A stretch of 36,834 bases of DNA. It comes from Deltaproteobacteria bacterium. Lineage in GTDB: Bacteria > Desulfobacterota > Desulfobacteria > Desulfobacterales > ETH-SRB1. Positions 9,052 through 18,500 of this stretch are shown here, one piece after another. Each line of letters opens with the position of its first letter. The first letter of the stretch is position 1. Below the pieces are notes generated by a model. The model had not been told where the DNA came from and did no database searches. It saw only the letters and a list, made by a program, of their open reading frames with translations. A program made the position numbers and the translations under genes. The stretch is from NCBI GenBank assembly GCA_030262895.1, contig JAJSZW010000023.1, forward strand, positions 1-36,834, given 5' to 3'.

Positions 9052-9946
9052 AAATCCGGCATCCAGTTTTGATCTGAATTCATACCTTATTTTAAAGCGT
9101 AAAAAAGTTAATGCTTTTATTAATGAGATTCTGAATAATGCTGCAAATTCCAGCCGTATTGTTCAAGCAATGCATTATTCTCTTATGGCCGGTGGAAAGC
9201 GGGTAAGGCCTATCCTGTGTATTGCCGCATCTGAAGCTGTTGGAGGAAATGCAGATGATGTTTTGCCCGCAGCTTGCGCTCTTGAAATGATCCACACCTA
9301 TTCTCTAATCCATGATGATCTGCCCGCAATGGACAATGATGATCTGCGAAGGGGAAAGCCCACGTGTCACGTAGCATTTGACGAGGCTACAGCTATTCTC
9401 GCAGGTGACGCACTTCTTACTTTGGCCTTCCGGATTCTTTCATCAATTAATGAAAATAATTCATCAAACCAGTTGAAAGTTATACGTAAAATTTCATTTG
9501 CTGCTGGGTACAACGGCATGATAGAGGGGCAGATGAGAGATATAGCATCAGAAGGTACTTTGCTGTCTCTAAAAGAACTTGAAGATATGCATTCCCTGAA
9601 AACAGGAGCCCTTATTGAAGCTTCAATATTTTCCGGTGCCCTGTTAGGCTGTGGAACTCCAAAGCAGATTGATCAGCTTGAAATTTATGCAAAGAATATA
9701 GGTCTTGCATTTCAGGTTACTGATGACATTCTTAATATCGAAGGCGATCCTGCTGTTATGGGAAAGGCTGTAGGCACTGATAATGCCCGGGGGAAAAGCA
9801 CATATCCGTCTATAATGGGATTAAACAAATCCAAAGAATTTGCAAGAAAACTTGTACGTAACGCCTTGCAAGCTCTTGATGATTTTGATAATAATTCCGA
9901 TTCTCTCAGGGCTATTGCGTGTTATATAATTGAAAGGAAAAGATAA
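9032..9946 (+). CDS. ispA: Polyprenyl (geranyl/farnesyl) diphosphate synthase
   Basis: 304 residues, all-alpha trans-prenyltransferase of the IspA type. The first Asp-rich motif is DDLPAMDND (residues 95-103), the second DDILNIEGD (from 231). GGKRVRP, the pyrophosphate-binding region, lies before the first motif. The enzyme condenses DMAPP/GPP with IPP to GPP/FPP in the cytosol, feeding quinone and undecaprenyl-phosphate synthesis. Neighbour dxs makes the first intermediate of the same pathway, and this xseAB-ispA-dxs order is common in bacteria. The start overlaps xseB. An ATG at 9044 is an alternative with no better ribosome-binding site. The second motif reads DDILN rather than the usual DDILD, a mild change. 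Confidence 0.95.
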   Translation: MNQKMIKNPASSFDLNSYLILKRKKVNAFINEILNNAANSSRIVQAMHYSLMAGGKRVRPILCIAASEAVGGNADDVLPAACALEMIHTYSLIHDDLPAMDNDDLRRGKPTCHVAFDEATAILAGDALLTLAFRILSSINENNSSNQLKVIRKISFAAGYNGMIEGQMRDIASEGTLLSLKELEDMHSLKTGALIEASIFSGALLGCGTPKQIDQLEIYAKNIGLAFQVTDDILNIEGDPAVMGKAVGTDNARGKSTYPSIMGLNKSKEFARKLVRNALQALDDFDNNSDSLRAIACYIIERKR

Positions 9947-9963
9947 ATAGGAGTTGTATCACT

Positions 9964-11844
9964 TTGAGTTTACTAGAAAAAATTAATTCTCCTTCAGACT
10001 TAAAGAGTCTTTCACGGTCGGATCTCCCTGTTCTTGCTGCGGAAATACGCGATGTTATAGTTGATGTTGTGTCTAGAAATGGCGGGCACCTTGCGTCAAG
10101 CTTGGGCGCTGTTGAGCTTGCTATTGCAATCCATTATGTTTTTGATGCTCCTGATGATAAGATAATCTGGGACGTAGGTCACCAGGCTTATGCCCACAAG
10201 CTCATTACAGGACGCAGAGAACAGTTCCATACACTTAGACAATACCAGGGAATATGCGGGTTTACACGCATGAGTGAAAGCCCCTATGATGCATTTTCAA
10301 CTGGACACAGCAGCACATCAATATCTGCAAGCCTTGGCATGGCGTGCGCCAAACGTTTAAAAAACGATAAATCAAAAGTTGTAGCGGTTATAGGGGATGG
10401 TTCCATGACTGCAGGGCTGGCTTTTGAAGGACTAAATCAGGCTGGAGACATACATAAGGATCTTGTTGTTATTTTTAATGACAACGATATGTCGATTGCC
10501 CGTAATGTCGGCGCTGTATCATCACTTTTGAGTAGAACTTTTTCCGCAAAATATATGCAGGATTTTAAAAAAGAGCTGGGCGATTTTCTTAAATCATTAC
10601 CCAAAATCGGTGGCGATGTATATCAGTTTGCAAAGCGTTCAGAGGAATCTTTAAAGAATTTGATAACTCCTGGAATACTGTTTGAAGCATTCAACTTTGA
10701 ATATTTTGGCCCCATAAATGGTCACAAGCTTAATCACCTTATAGATATACTTAATAATATCAAATGTCTTAAGGAACCTGTTCTTCTTCATATTACTACA
10801 AAAAAGGGGAAGGGATATCCTCCCGCTGAAAAAAATCCAGTCTATTTTCATGGTGTTGGAAGTTTCGAGGTTGAAACGGGCAATTGTATTAAGAAAAAAG
10901 GCCCTATTCCTGCCTATACAGAAGTATTTGGCAATACCATGGTGGAACTGGCCAGAAAAGACAATAAAATTATAGCTGTAACTGCTGCTATGCCTGAAGG
11001 AACCGGACTGTCTATATTTGCAGAAACCTATCCGGAAAGGTTTTTTGATGTCGGGATTGCTGAACAACATGGTGTTACTTTTGCCGCAGGTTTAGCTGCA
11101 GAGGGATTTAAACCTGTAGTGGCAATATATTCTACTTTTTTGCAACGAGCATATGACCAGATATTGCATGATGTATGTATAGAAGCGCTTCCGGTGATTT
11201 TTGCGGTTGATCGAGGAGGTATTGTCGGCGATGATGGAGCTACACATAATGGTTTATTCGATTTGTCTTATCTCAGAAGCCTCCCTAATATGGTAGTGAT
11301 GGCCCCAAAAGATGAAAATGAATTACGTCGAATGCTTGTAACTTCTATGAGCCATAATGGACCAATTGCCTTTCGTTATCCGCGTGGAAGAGGGACAGGC
11401 GTAAATATTTCAGAGGATATTGTTCCTTTGCCGATTGGTAAGGGAGAAGTTCTTAAAGAAGGTGACGACATACTTATATTGGCTATAGGCAGACCTGTTT
11501 GTGAAGCTCTTTCTGCGCATTCAAAGTTAGCTGAAGAACATAATATATCATCTACTGTTGTAAACTGTCGTTTTGTAAAGCCTCTTGATAGTGAATTGAT
11601 AACTTCTCTGGCAAAAAAAATACCGAGAATAATAACTATTGAAGAAAATGTGCGACAGGGTGGATTCGGGAGCGCAGTCCTTGAATGCCTGAATGATGAA
11701 GGAGTAACTTCATTTCACCTTAAACGTATAGGCATACCTGATATTTTTGTCGAGCACGGCCCGCAGGAACTTCTCAGATCTAAATATAACATAGATGCAT
11801 CCTCCATAGTAAATGCCGCCAGGGAACTTATGAATCAATGTTAA
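9964..11844 (+). CDS. dxs: 1-deoxy-D-xylulose-5-phosphate synthase
   Basis: 626 residues, full length. It uses thiamine diphosphate to join pyruvate and glyceraldehyde-3-phosphate, the entry step of the MEP isoprenoid pathway. The ThDP-binding motif GDGSMTAG starts at residue 144 and continues to NDNDMSI. The catalytic Glu lies in VGIAEQHGVTFAAG (Glu367). HLASSLGAVELAIAIHYVF and WDVGHQAYAHKLITGR are standard N-terminal blocks. The start is TTG with AGGAG (9949-9953) ten bases upstream. It lies 17 bp after ispA, so the two probably form one operon with xseAB. Confidence 0.97.
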   Translation: MSLLEKINSPSDLKSLSRSDLPVLAAEIRDVIVDVVSRNGGHLASSLGAVELAIAIHYVFDAPDDKIIWDVGHQAYAHKLITGRREQFHTLRQYQGICGFTRMSESPYDAFSTGHSSTSISASLGMACAKRLKNDKSKVVAVIGDGSMTAGLAFEGLNQAGDIHKDLVVIFNDNDMSIARNVGAVSSLLSRTFSAKYMQDFKKELGDFLKSLPKIGGDVYQFAKRSEESLKNLITPGILFEAFNFEYFGPINGHKLNHLIDILNNIKCLKEPVLLHITTKKGKGYPPAEKNPVYFHGVGSFEVETGNCIKKKGPIPAYTEVFGNTMVELARKDNKIIAVTAAMPEGTGLSIFAETYPERFFDVGIAEQHGVTFAAGLAAEGFKPVVAIYSTFLQRAYDQILHDVCIEALPVIFAVDRGGIVGDDGATHNGLFDLSYLRSLPNMVVMAPKDENELRRMLVTSMSHNGPIAFRYPRGRGTGVNISEDIVPLPIGKGEVLKEGDDILILAIGRPVCEALSAHSKLAEEHNISSTVVNCRFVKPLDSELITSLAKKIPRIITIEENVRQGGFGSAVLECLNDEGVTSFHLKRIGIPDIFVEHGPQELLRSKYNIDASSIVNAARELMNQC

Positions 11845-11850
11845 TAAACG

Positions 11851-12066
11851 ATTCACGGTTCACGGTTCACGGTTCACGGTTAGAGAGCGATGAAGATTGA
11901 ACGGCAGAGTAAAGCGTTTTTTGAACGTCGAACATCGAACATCAAACGTTGAACATCGAATGATGAAATCGCTTCGCTCCGCCGGTTTATAAATTGGGAG
12001 AATACCTTATTCAAAATTCGACGTTGGACGTTCGATGTTCGATGTTCATATTGGTTCAGGGTTCAA
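11851..12066. repeat. Variant-repeat element C (compound, 7-bp units)
   Basis: Three parts lie between dxs and tlyA. First come four 7-bp TTCACGG units (11851-11881). Then comes a two-armed inverted element (11923-12049), with GAACATC-type units on the left and GATGTTC-type units on the right around a unique core of about 60 bp (ATCGCTTCGCTCCGCC and onward). Last is a short GGTTCAGGGTTC copy (12052-12063). The middle part is near-identical to the reverse complement of 34252-34364. The right arm contains the ATG at 12035 that opens the tlyA reading frame. Confidence 0.85.
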
Positions 12067-12070
12067 AAAA

Positions 12071-12847
12071 TTGGTCAAAAGAGTTGGTTTTGCAAAGGTC
12101 TCAAAGAAGGCAAGGCTTGATGTGCTGCTTATTGAAAAAGGATTGATATCAAGTCGTCAACGTGGTCGTGCCCTGATAATGGCAGGCAAGGTTTTTGTAA
12201 ATGACCAGCGAATAGATAAACCGGGAGTTCTTGTAGCTAAAGATGACGATATTGTTCTGAAAGGAACAGATATTCCATATGTAGGCAGGGGCGGTCTTAA
12301 ACTTGAAGAAGCATTAAAATCTTTTAAAATAAAAGTTGACGGCCTTGTATGTCTTGATGTGGGCGCATCTACCGGCGGATTTACAGACTGTCTGTTACAA
12401 CATGGCGCGGACTGTGTTTTTGCCGTAGATGTCGGATATGGACAACTGGATTGGAAGCTGAGGCAGGATCCAAGAGTCGTTGTTATAGAACGTACAAATA
12501 TTCGGAATATTTCTGCTGATACCCTGCCCCAACTCGTGGATCTCATTACTATAGACGTTTCCTTTATTTCCCTCAAAATTGTTGTACCTTCAGTAATTAA
12601 GTTTTTAAAACAAGATTCCAGAATTATTGCGCTGATAAAACCACAGTTTGAAGTTGGTAAAGGCAAGGTCGGAAAAGGCGGTGTGGTGCGCGATTCTAAT
12701 CTTCATAATGAGGTTGTAAAGGATCTCTCGGAATTTTTTACTAAAACAGGTCTGAAATGCGAGTCAGTCATTCCTTCTCCAATACTTGGCCCTAAAGGAA
12801 ACAAGGAGTTTTTTATTTCTCTAACTACAGGTGTCAGGGATCCCTGA
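12071..12847 (+). CDS. tlyA: TlyA-family rRNA 2'-O-methyltransferase (S4-FtsJ)
   Basis: An N-terminal S4 RNA-binding domain (ARLDVLLIEKGLISSRQRGRALIMAGKVFVN) and an FtsJ/RrmJ methyltransferase domain (VGRGGLKLEEAL, then VCLDVGASTGGFTDCLLQ as the SAM-binding motif, DVSFISL, LIKPQFE, and KEFFISL). The Lys-Asp-Lys-Glu set of the family is present. TlyA proteins methylate ribose of 16S and/or 23S rRNA cytidines. The frame opens at an ATG at 12035, but that codon lies inside the right arm of repeat element C and the residues it adds are repeat-encoded. I favour the TTG at 12071 (258 residues), with CAGGG about nine bases upstream; that site is itself supplied by a repeat unit. tlyA beside dxs and xseAB is a common arrangement. 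Confidence 0.92.
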   Translation: MVKRVGFAKVSKKARLDVLLIEKGLISSRQRGRALIMAGKVFVNDQRIDKPGVLVAKDDDIVLKGTDIPYVGRGGLKLEEALKSFKIKVDGLVCLDVGASTGGFTDCLLQHGADCVFAVDVGYGQLDWKLRQDPRVVVIERTNIRNISADTLPQLVDLITIDVSFISLKIVVPSVIKFLKQDSRIIALIKPQFEVGKGKVGKGGVVRDSNLHNEVVKDLSEFFTKTGLKCESVIPSPILGPKGNKEFFISLTTGVRDP

Positions 12848-12861
12848 TCCCTGCTCAGGGA
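12834..12861 (+). repeat. Overlapping palindromes at the tlyA stop
   Basis: TCAGGGATCCCTGA (12834-12847) is a perfect palindrome that includes the tlyA stop codon. CCCTGCTCAGGG (12850-12861) is a second hairpin. Another GGATCCCTGC copy lies near 13150. They could fold as a 3' end structure. No U-run follows. Confidence 0.45.
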
Positions 12862-13253
12862 AACGTCAAAGTCAGTGCTAAAGTGCTAATATTTAGAGTT
12901 TGTGGGGACCTCAAAATCCGAAATACGAATATCGAAACTCGAAACAATATCTAATTTCAAATATCAAATGACCAAAACATGTCAGGCACTTATGCAATAT
13001 CTATGGCGCTCCACCATGTTTGAAATTTTGAATTTTGGTCATTCGTATTTGTTTCGGATTTCGAGCTTCGAGCTTCGAATTTATTGAAAATTGAATAAGC
13101 AAGCAATTCTTGTGAATTCAGGAGGTTACCAGCTTAAGTGACGTGGCCCTGGATCCCTGCTTTTTAATCTTGATTTATTTAGGTTAAACATATAAAAGAA
13201 AATCTTTGGCCAATTTTATTGGTAAGTAAAAAACTAACAGAGAGGAGTTTTAA
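12848..13253. other. Intergenic region between tlyA and the EF-G paralogue
   Basis: 406 bases. It carries element D (12911-13082) and a further copy of the GATCCCTG motif. At the right end is the ribosome-binding site AGGAG (13243-13247) for the next gene. A 61-codon frame through element D is made of repeat sequence and is not called as a gene. Confidence 0.6.
12911..13082. repeat. Inverted variant-repeat element D (7-bp units)
   Basis: The left arm (12911-12979) reads in 7-mers such as CGAAATA, CGAATAT, CGAAACT, CGAAACA. The right arm (13021-13082) carries inverted TTCGAGC, TTCGAGC, TTCGAAT plus ATTTTGGTCATTCG, the inverse of sequence in the left arm. The spacer is about 40 bp. The arms share motifs but not in a simple collinear order, as expected if units are gained, lost or shuffled. 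Confidence 0.7.
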
Positions 13254-15326
13254 GTGAGTGAAATGGTTAAACAATTAAGAAATATTGCTTTTGTTGCCCA
13301 TGGAGGCGCAGGGAAAACTTCTCTGGCGGAAGTCATGCTATATAATGCTGGAGTTATCAAACGATTGGGACGTGTTGAAGACGGCAATACAGTGATGGAC
13401 TTTGAGCCGGAAGAGCTTAAACGAACAATGAGTTTAAGCACTGGATTTCACCAATACAACTGGAAAAAACAGATAGTAAGTATAATTGATACGCCAGGTG
13501 ATCAGAACTTTTTTTCAGATACTAGAAACTGTATGCAGGCAGCTAATGCGGTTGTTGTTGTTATAGATGCTGTTGATGGTTTGAAAGTTCAGACCGAGAT
13601 GGCATGGGATTTTGCTGGTGAATTAGATCTGCCTTGCGTTATTTTCATAAATAAACTGGACAGGGAACGGTCGGATTTTTTTCGCACTTTAAAAGATGCT
13701 GTAGATAGTTTTGAACCAAAGCCGATTATTCTTCAACTTCCAATAGGTGCTGAATCCGAATTTAAAGGAGTTGTCGATCTTATCGGCATGAATGCTTATG
13801 CATATGATACTGAAGGCAAGGCAAAAGAGGTTGATATACCATCAGATATGCAGGAGTTAGTGGAGAGTGAACGTGAAGCACTTGTCGAAAATATTGCTGA
13901 GGCTGATGATGAACTCCTCGAAAGGTATCTTGAAGGCGAAACCTTGTCAAATAATGATATTGAGGCGGCTTTAAGAAAGGGAATTTTATCAAGGGCATTT
14001 GCACCCGTGCTTTGTGGTTCTGCAACAAAGAATATAGGTATAGATCTTGTTTCAGATTTTATTGTCAATTGTATGCCTTCGCCCCTTGACAGGGGTTCCA
14101 TAATCGGTACTGATCCGTCGGGCGAAAATGAAATCAAATGTTATCCCGACCCTGATGCGCCTTTTTCAGCATTTGTATTTAAGACAGTGGCGGATCCATA
14201 TGCCGGCCGTCTTTCAATATTCAGAATTGTATCAGGTTCGCTGGGATCAGACGGTACTTTCTATAATTCAAACAAAGAGTCAAAAGAAAGATTCAACCAG
14301 CTTTTAATGGTTACAGGCAAAGAACAGAAACCAATTAACGAAGCAGGCCCAGGAGCCATTGTTGCTGTAGCCAAACTTAAAAATACCACTACCGGTGATA
14401 CGCTTTGCAGTGAAAGTAATAAAGTAAAATTCAAATGTGTGGAACCACTTCCAACACTTATTTCGTTTTCTCTTGAATCCAAGGCAAAAGGAGATGAAGA
14501 TAAAGTTTTTATTTCTCTTTCAAAGCTGTTAGAGGAAGACACGGCTTTAAAACTTAATAGAAATTCTGAAACAAAGGAAATTCTCTTATCCGGAAGAGGC
14601 CAGGTCCATATTGAGGCTACTATTGAAAAGCTTAAAAGGAAGTTTAATGTGGAAGTCCTCTTAAATATTCCGAAAGTTCCCTATAAAGAGACAATCAAAA
14701 AAAAGGTGCGTGTTCAGGGAAAACACAAAAAACAGTCAGGCGGACATGGTCAGTATGGCGACTGCTGGATTCAGATGGAACCTTTAGAACGAAGCAAGGG
14801 ATTTGAATTTGTTGATGCTATCGTTGGTGGCGCAATACCTAAAACTTACATCCCTGCTGTGGAAAAAGGGATACTGGAAGCTTGCCGGAAGGGAGTCCTT
14901 GCCGGCTTCCCATTTGTTGATTTCAGGGTTAAACTTGATGATGGATCATATCATGCGGTAGATTCTTCTGAAATGGCTTTTAAGATCGCAGGTTCTCTTG
15001 CTTTTAAAAAGGCTGCCGAAGAGGCAAAGCCGGTTCTTCTGGAGCCTGTAATGAAGGTTTCAATAATTACACCCGATGAATTTATGGGAGATATTATGGG
15101 TGATCTGAACAGCAGGCGAGGCAGAGTACTGGGAATGGATACCAAAGGTAAAAATCAGGTCATAAATGCCCACGTGCCTATGGCGGAATTTTTAACCTAT
15201 GCGCCGGATCTTAATTCTATGACAGGCGGTCGTGGAACATTTTCAATGGAATTATCACATTATGATGAAGTCCCTGCTCAGATATCGCAGAAAATTATAG
15301 AAGAAATAAACAAAAATAAGGAATAA
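13254..15326 (+). CDS. EF-G-like translational GTPase (FusA paralogue)
   Basis: 690 residues with the full EF-G layout: G domain with P-loop AHGGAGKTS (residues 15-23), switch II DTPGDQNFF (79-87) and NKLD (133-136), then domains II to V ending in the C-terminal block GDLNSRRGRVLGMDTKG. Standard EF-G has AHIDAGKTT and DTPGHVDF, so this belongs to the divergent EF-G-like/EF-G2 group. The catalytic switch II histidine is replaced by Asp83, as I recall for that group. It may translocate slowly, act in ribosome recycling or serve under stress; the role cannot be set from sequence. The start is GTG with AGGAG six bases upstream. The gene appears to be monocistronic. Confidence 0.9.
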   Translation: MSEMVKQLRNIAFVAHGGAGKTSLAEVMLYNAGVIKRLGRVEDGNTVMDFEPEELKRTMSLSTGFHQYNWKKQIVSIIDTPGDQNFFSDTRNCMQAANAVVVVIDAVDGLKVQTEMAWDFAGELDLPCVIFINKLDRERSDFFRTLKDAVDSFEPKPIILQLPIGAESEFKGVVDLIGMNAYAYDTEGKAKEVDIPSDMQELVESEREALVENIAEADDELLERYLEGETLSNNDIEAALRKGILSRAFAPVLCGSATKNIGIDLVSDFIVNCMPSPLDRGSIIGTDPSGENEIKCYPDPDAPFSAFVFKTVADPYAGRLSIFRIVSGSLGSDGTFYNSNKESKERFNQLLMVTGKEQKPINEAGPGAIVAVAKLKNTTTGDTLCSESNKVKFKCVEPLPTLISFSLESKAKGDEDKVFISLSKLLEEDTALKLNRNSETKEILLSGRGQVHIEATIEKLKRKFNVEVLLNIPKVPYKETIKKKVRVQGKHKKQSGGHGQYGDCWIQMEPLERSKGFEFVDAIVGGAIPKTYIPAVEKGILEACRKGVLAGFPFVDFRVKLDDGSYHAVDSSEMAFKIAGSLAFKKAAEEAKPVLLEPVMKVSIITPDEFMGDIMGDLNSRRGRVLGMDTKGKNQVINAHVPMAEFLTYAPDLNSMTGGRGTFSMELSHYDEVPAQISQKIIEEINKNKE

Positions 15327-15332
15327 TGTATG

Positions 15333-15386
15333 AAGGTAGATAGGCTGAAGGCTGTCAGGAAGCTTCCACCTTCAGCCTTCCACCTG
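15333..15386. repeat. Inverted variant-repeat element E (7-bp units)
   Basis: It lies directly after the EF-G-like gene. The left arm contains GGCTGAA, GGCTGTC and AGGAAGC. The right arm contains TTCCACC, TTCAGCC, TTCCACC, meeting at an AAGCTT centre. Read on the minus strand the right arm places GAA every 7 bp, as in elements A-D. It could also fold as a hairpin in the mRNA. Confidence 0.65.
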
Positions 15387-15551
15387 AGTAGTTTTACCCC
15401 CCTGCCCTGCTATCCCTATAAATCTACTGAAAATTCTTCTCTTATCTCCCTTTTTTTCCTCTTGCAATGGATTTGTGATACCAGTTATATTAGGTAATCG
15501 TTCACGGTTGTCAGTCCCAAACACCCCATAAGTGCCGGAGGTGATATTAAA

Positions 15552-18500
15552 ATGAATCCGATAGATACTATTTTAAAAAATACAAGAATGAGGACTAAGA
15601 TTCTCGTGGCAACCATAATGGTTGTTGGCTTCTTCATGGGACTAAGTCTCTATAAAAGTCTGGTCATACATAAAGAAACCGCCATGAACCAGGTGGCCGG
15701 TTCATCAGACCACCTGCTTGAAAGCATTTATAGTGGAATTAAATTTCCCATGTCAGTGGGCGACTGCAAAACTATCAGAGAACAGATGAAGGACATAAAA
15801 CACCACATGGAGGGAGTTCAGGTATATATTTCCGACTTTCAAAAGACGATTATGTATGCTTCTGAAGAAGAGCGAATTTACAAAAGCATGGCAACATACC
15901 TTTATGAAAACAAATCGCGTGATGCCCTGGCTGAATCTTTATTGACCGGACAAGCTCCTGATATTTCCTTTTCCGAAACAGAAAACCATACCCCATATCT
16001 TATAACAATAAAACCTATCCTTAATGAAGACTCTTGCCATCATTGCCATGGCTCTATCAGAAAAGTTCTCGGCGCTATGATCATCAAGCAGCCTATCAAA
16101 GAGGTATTTGCTGCTATCGTTAATACCCGTAACAGTCTTATTATTTATTTTGCTGCCGCAATCATTGGGGTAGTTGTGGTTATAAACTTTTTCTTTTCAA
16201 GGCTGGTTACTAAGCGAATCCAGCTTCTGAGAGCAAAAACCGGTCAGGTAGCTGGTGGAGATGTCACAGTTGAAGTACATGATGATCATAAAGATTCAAT
16301 CGGAGGGCTATCACGCAACTTCAACCTCATGGTAAAAAGTATACGTGACAGGATAGAGTATGCCAACAGTTTGAAGCATGGAATAGTTGATCCTTTCTTA
16401 ATGGTTGATCCGGACATGAAAGTTACTTTTATTAATGAAAATGCTGCCCGCTTGTCAGGCCTCACCCCGGAAGATGCGATAGGCAAACCCTGCCACGAAG
16501 TTTTCCATAGCAGTGCATGCAAAAAAGATTGCCCCGTTAAAAAAGCAATTCAAACGGGTAAAGTCACCAAAGCAATAAAGTTTACCTTAACAGACAGCAA
16601 AGGAAAAGAAATTCCTGTTGTGTCTATTTCTTCTATATTGAGAGACTCCTCAGGCAAAGTTCTAGGAGCATTTGAGATAATTCGCGACATAACTCTAGAG
16701 GTGGAAGCAGAAAACAGGCTTCAAGAAGCATATCTTGAGGAGGAGAAAGCCAGGGAAGCTGCTGAAGCCGCCGCGCTGGCCAAGAGCGAGTTTCTTGCAA
16801 ACATGAGCCATGAAATCAGGACTCCAATGCACGGAGTCATAGCTGCGACAGAGCTGGCGCTGAACGAAAAAATGCCTCCAAAGCCGGAGCACTATCTAAA
16901 GATAATACAGACTTCTGCTTATTCCCTGCTTGGGATCATTAACGATATCCTGGATTTTTCAAAAATAGAAGCAGACAAACTGGATTTGGAAATTCGTCCC
17001 TTTAGTATTGACGATATAATGGACAGATCGGTTGATGTTTTAATTAATAAGGCGGCTGAAAAGAGCATTGAAATTATAGTTGATATAGATATTGATACAC
17101 CAAAGGCTCTTATGGGAGATCCTCTTCGTCTTCAGCAGATTATAACCAACTTAATAAGCAATGCGATCAAATTTACAGATAATGAAGGAACTGTTCTTGT
17201 GGGTGTCAAAGATACAGAAAAGTCGATGGATCATGTTGTTTTGACCTTTTTTGTAAAAGACACCGGTGTTGGAATAGCGCCGGAACATCTTAATAAGCTT
17301 TTTGTACCTTTCAGCCAGGTTGATGCATCAAGCACGCGAAAATACGAAGGCACAGGTCTGGGATTAACTATTTGCAAGCAACTGGTTGAGAAGATGGGCG
17401 GCAGGATATGGGCTGAAAGTGAACCAGGCAAGGGCAGCACTTTTACTTTTACAGCCCATTTTGGCTTTCAGTCTGTGCAAAAGGAGAGAAAGCTTGTGCC
17501 TCCTCCGGATATTCAAGGTTTAAGGGTTCTGGTTGTTGACGACTGTGCTGAGACCAGAACCATAATGCAGAAAATACTTGAGTCTTTTGGCTTGCATGTT
17601 GAGCTGGTTGGCTCCGGCATGGAATCACTCAGCTTGCTCAAGGACAAACAGGACAGCGGGGAGCCGTTTGAGCTTGTTATAATAGACTGGCTGATGCCCG
17701 GTTTGGATGGGATTGAGACTACAAAGAAAATCCGCAGGGAACTGAAGTTGAGCATTCCCATAATATTGATGACAGCTTTTGGAAAAGAGGCTGAAGATTT
17801 GGATATTGAGAAAGATGGAATAACCGGTTTTCTTGCCAAGCCGATATACCAGTCAATGCTTTTTAATGCGATTATGGATGCTTTTGGAAAGGAACAGTTG
17901 AAGAACTCCGGCAGGGATAAACCCATCATTACCAGTACATCTATTTACAAGAAGCGTCTTAAAGGTATTCGGGTACTTGTGGCGGAAGACAATCCAACCA
18001 ATCAGGAGATTGCATTAGCGATACTGGAAGGAGCCGGGATGGTTGTAAAGGTTGTCAGGAACGGAAAAGAGGCTGTTGCTGCAGTTTTGGAAGGTGGTTT
18101 TGATGCCGTATTAATGGACATACAAATGCCTGAGATGGATGGGTATGAAGCGACAAGGATGATTCGGGGACGGGAAGAAGAATCAGGTATTTCGGTTCGA
18201 GGTGAGAGAATTCCTATCATTGCCATGACAGCCCATGCCATGAAAGGCGATGAGGAGAAGTGCCTTGAGGCTGGTATGGATGCGTATGTCTCCAAACCGA
18301 TCAACCAGAACAGACTATTCCGTGCTCTATGCCATTCGCTGAAATTCCAGCAGATATCTGCGCAGTACATTGAGACTGATGCCTCAACAGATGGCCTTCC
18401 TGCAGAACTGCCTGGCATTAAAATCAGCAAAGCTCTTAAAGCACTTAATATAGATGGAAATATTTTCAAGGATATACTTATAAAGTTTCTTGGAAGCAAT

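Noticed and set aside
11851..12066. Possible CRISPR array (short regular repeats)
   Set aside because: The units are 7 bp with no spacers of 25-40 bp between them, the arms are inverted, and no cas genes are present.
12902..13087. 61-codon frame between tlyA and the EF-G paralogue
   Set aside because: It is made up of repeat element D; the translation follows the repeat units and has no ribosome-binding site.
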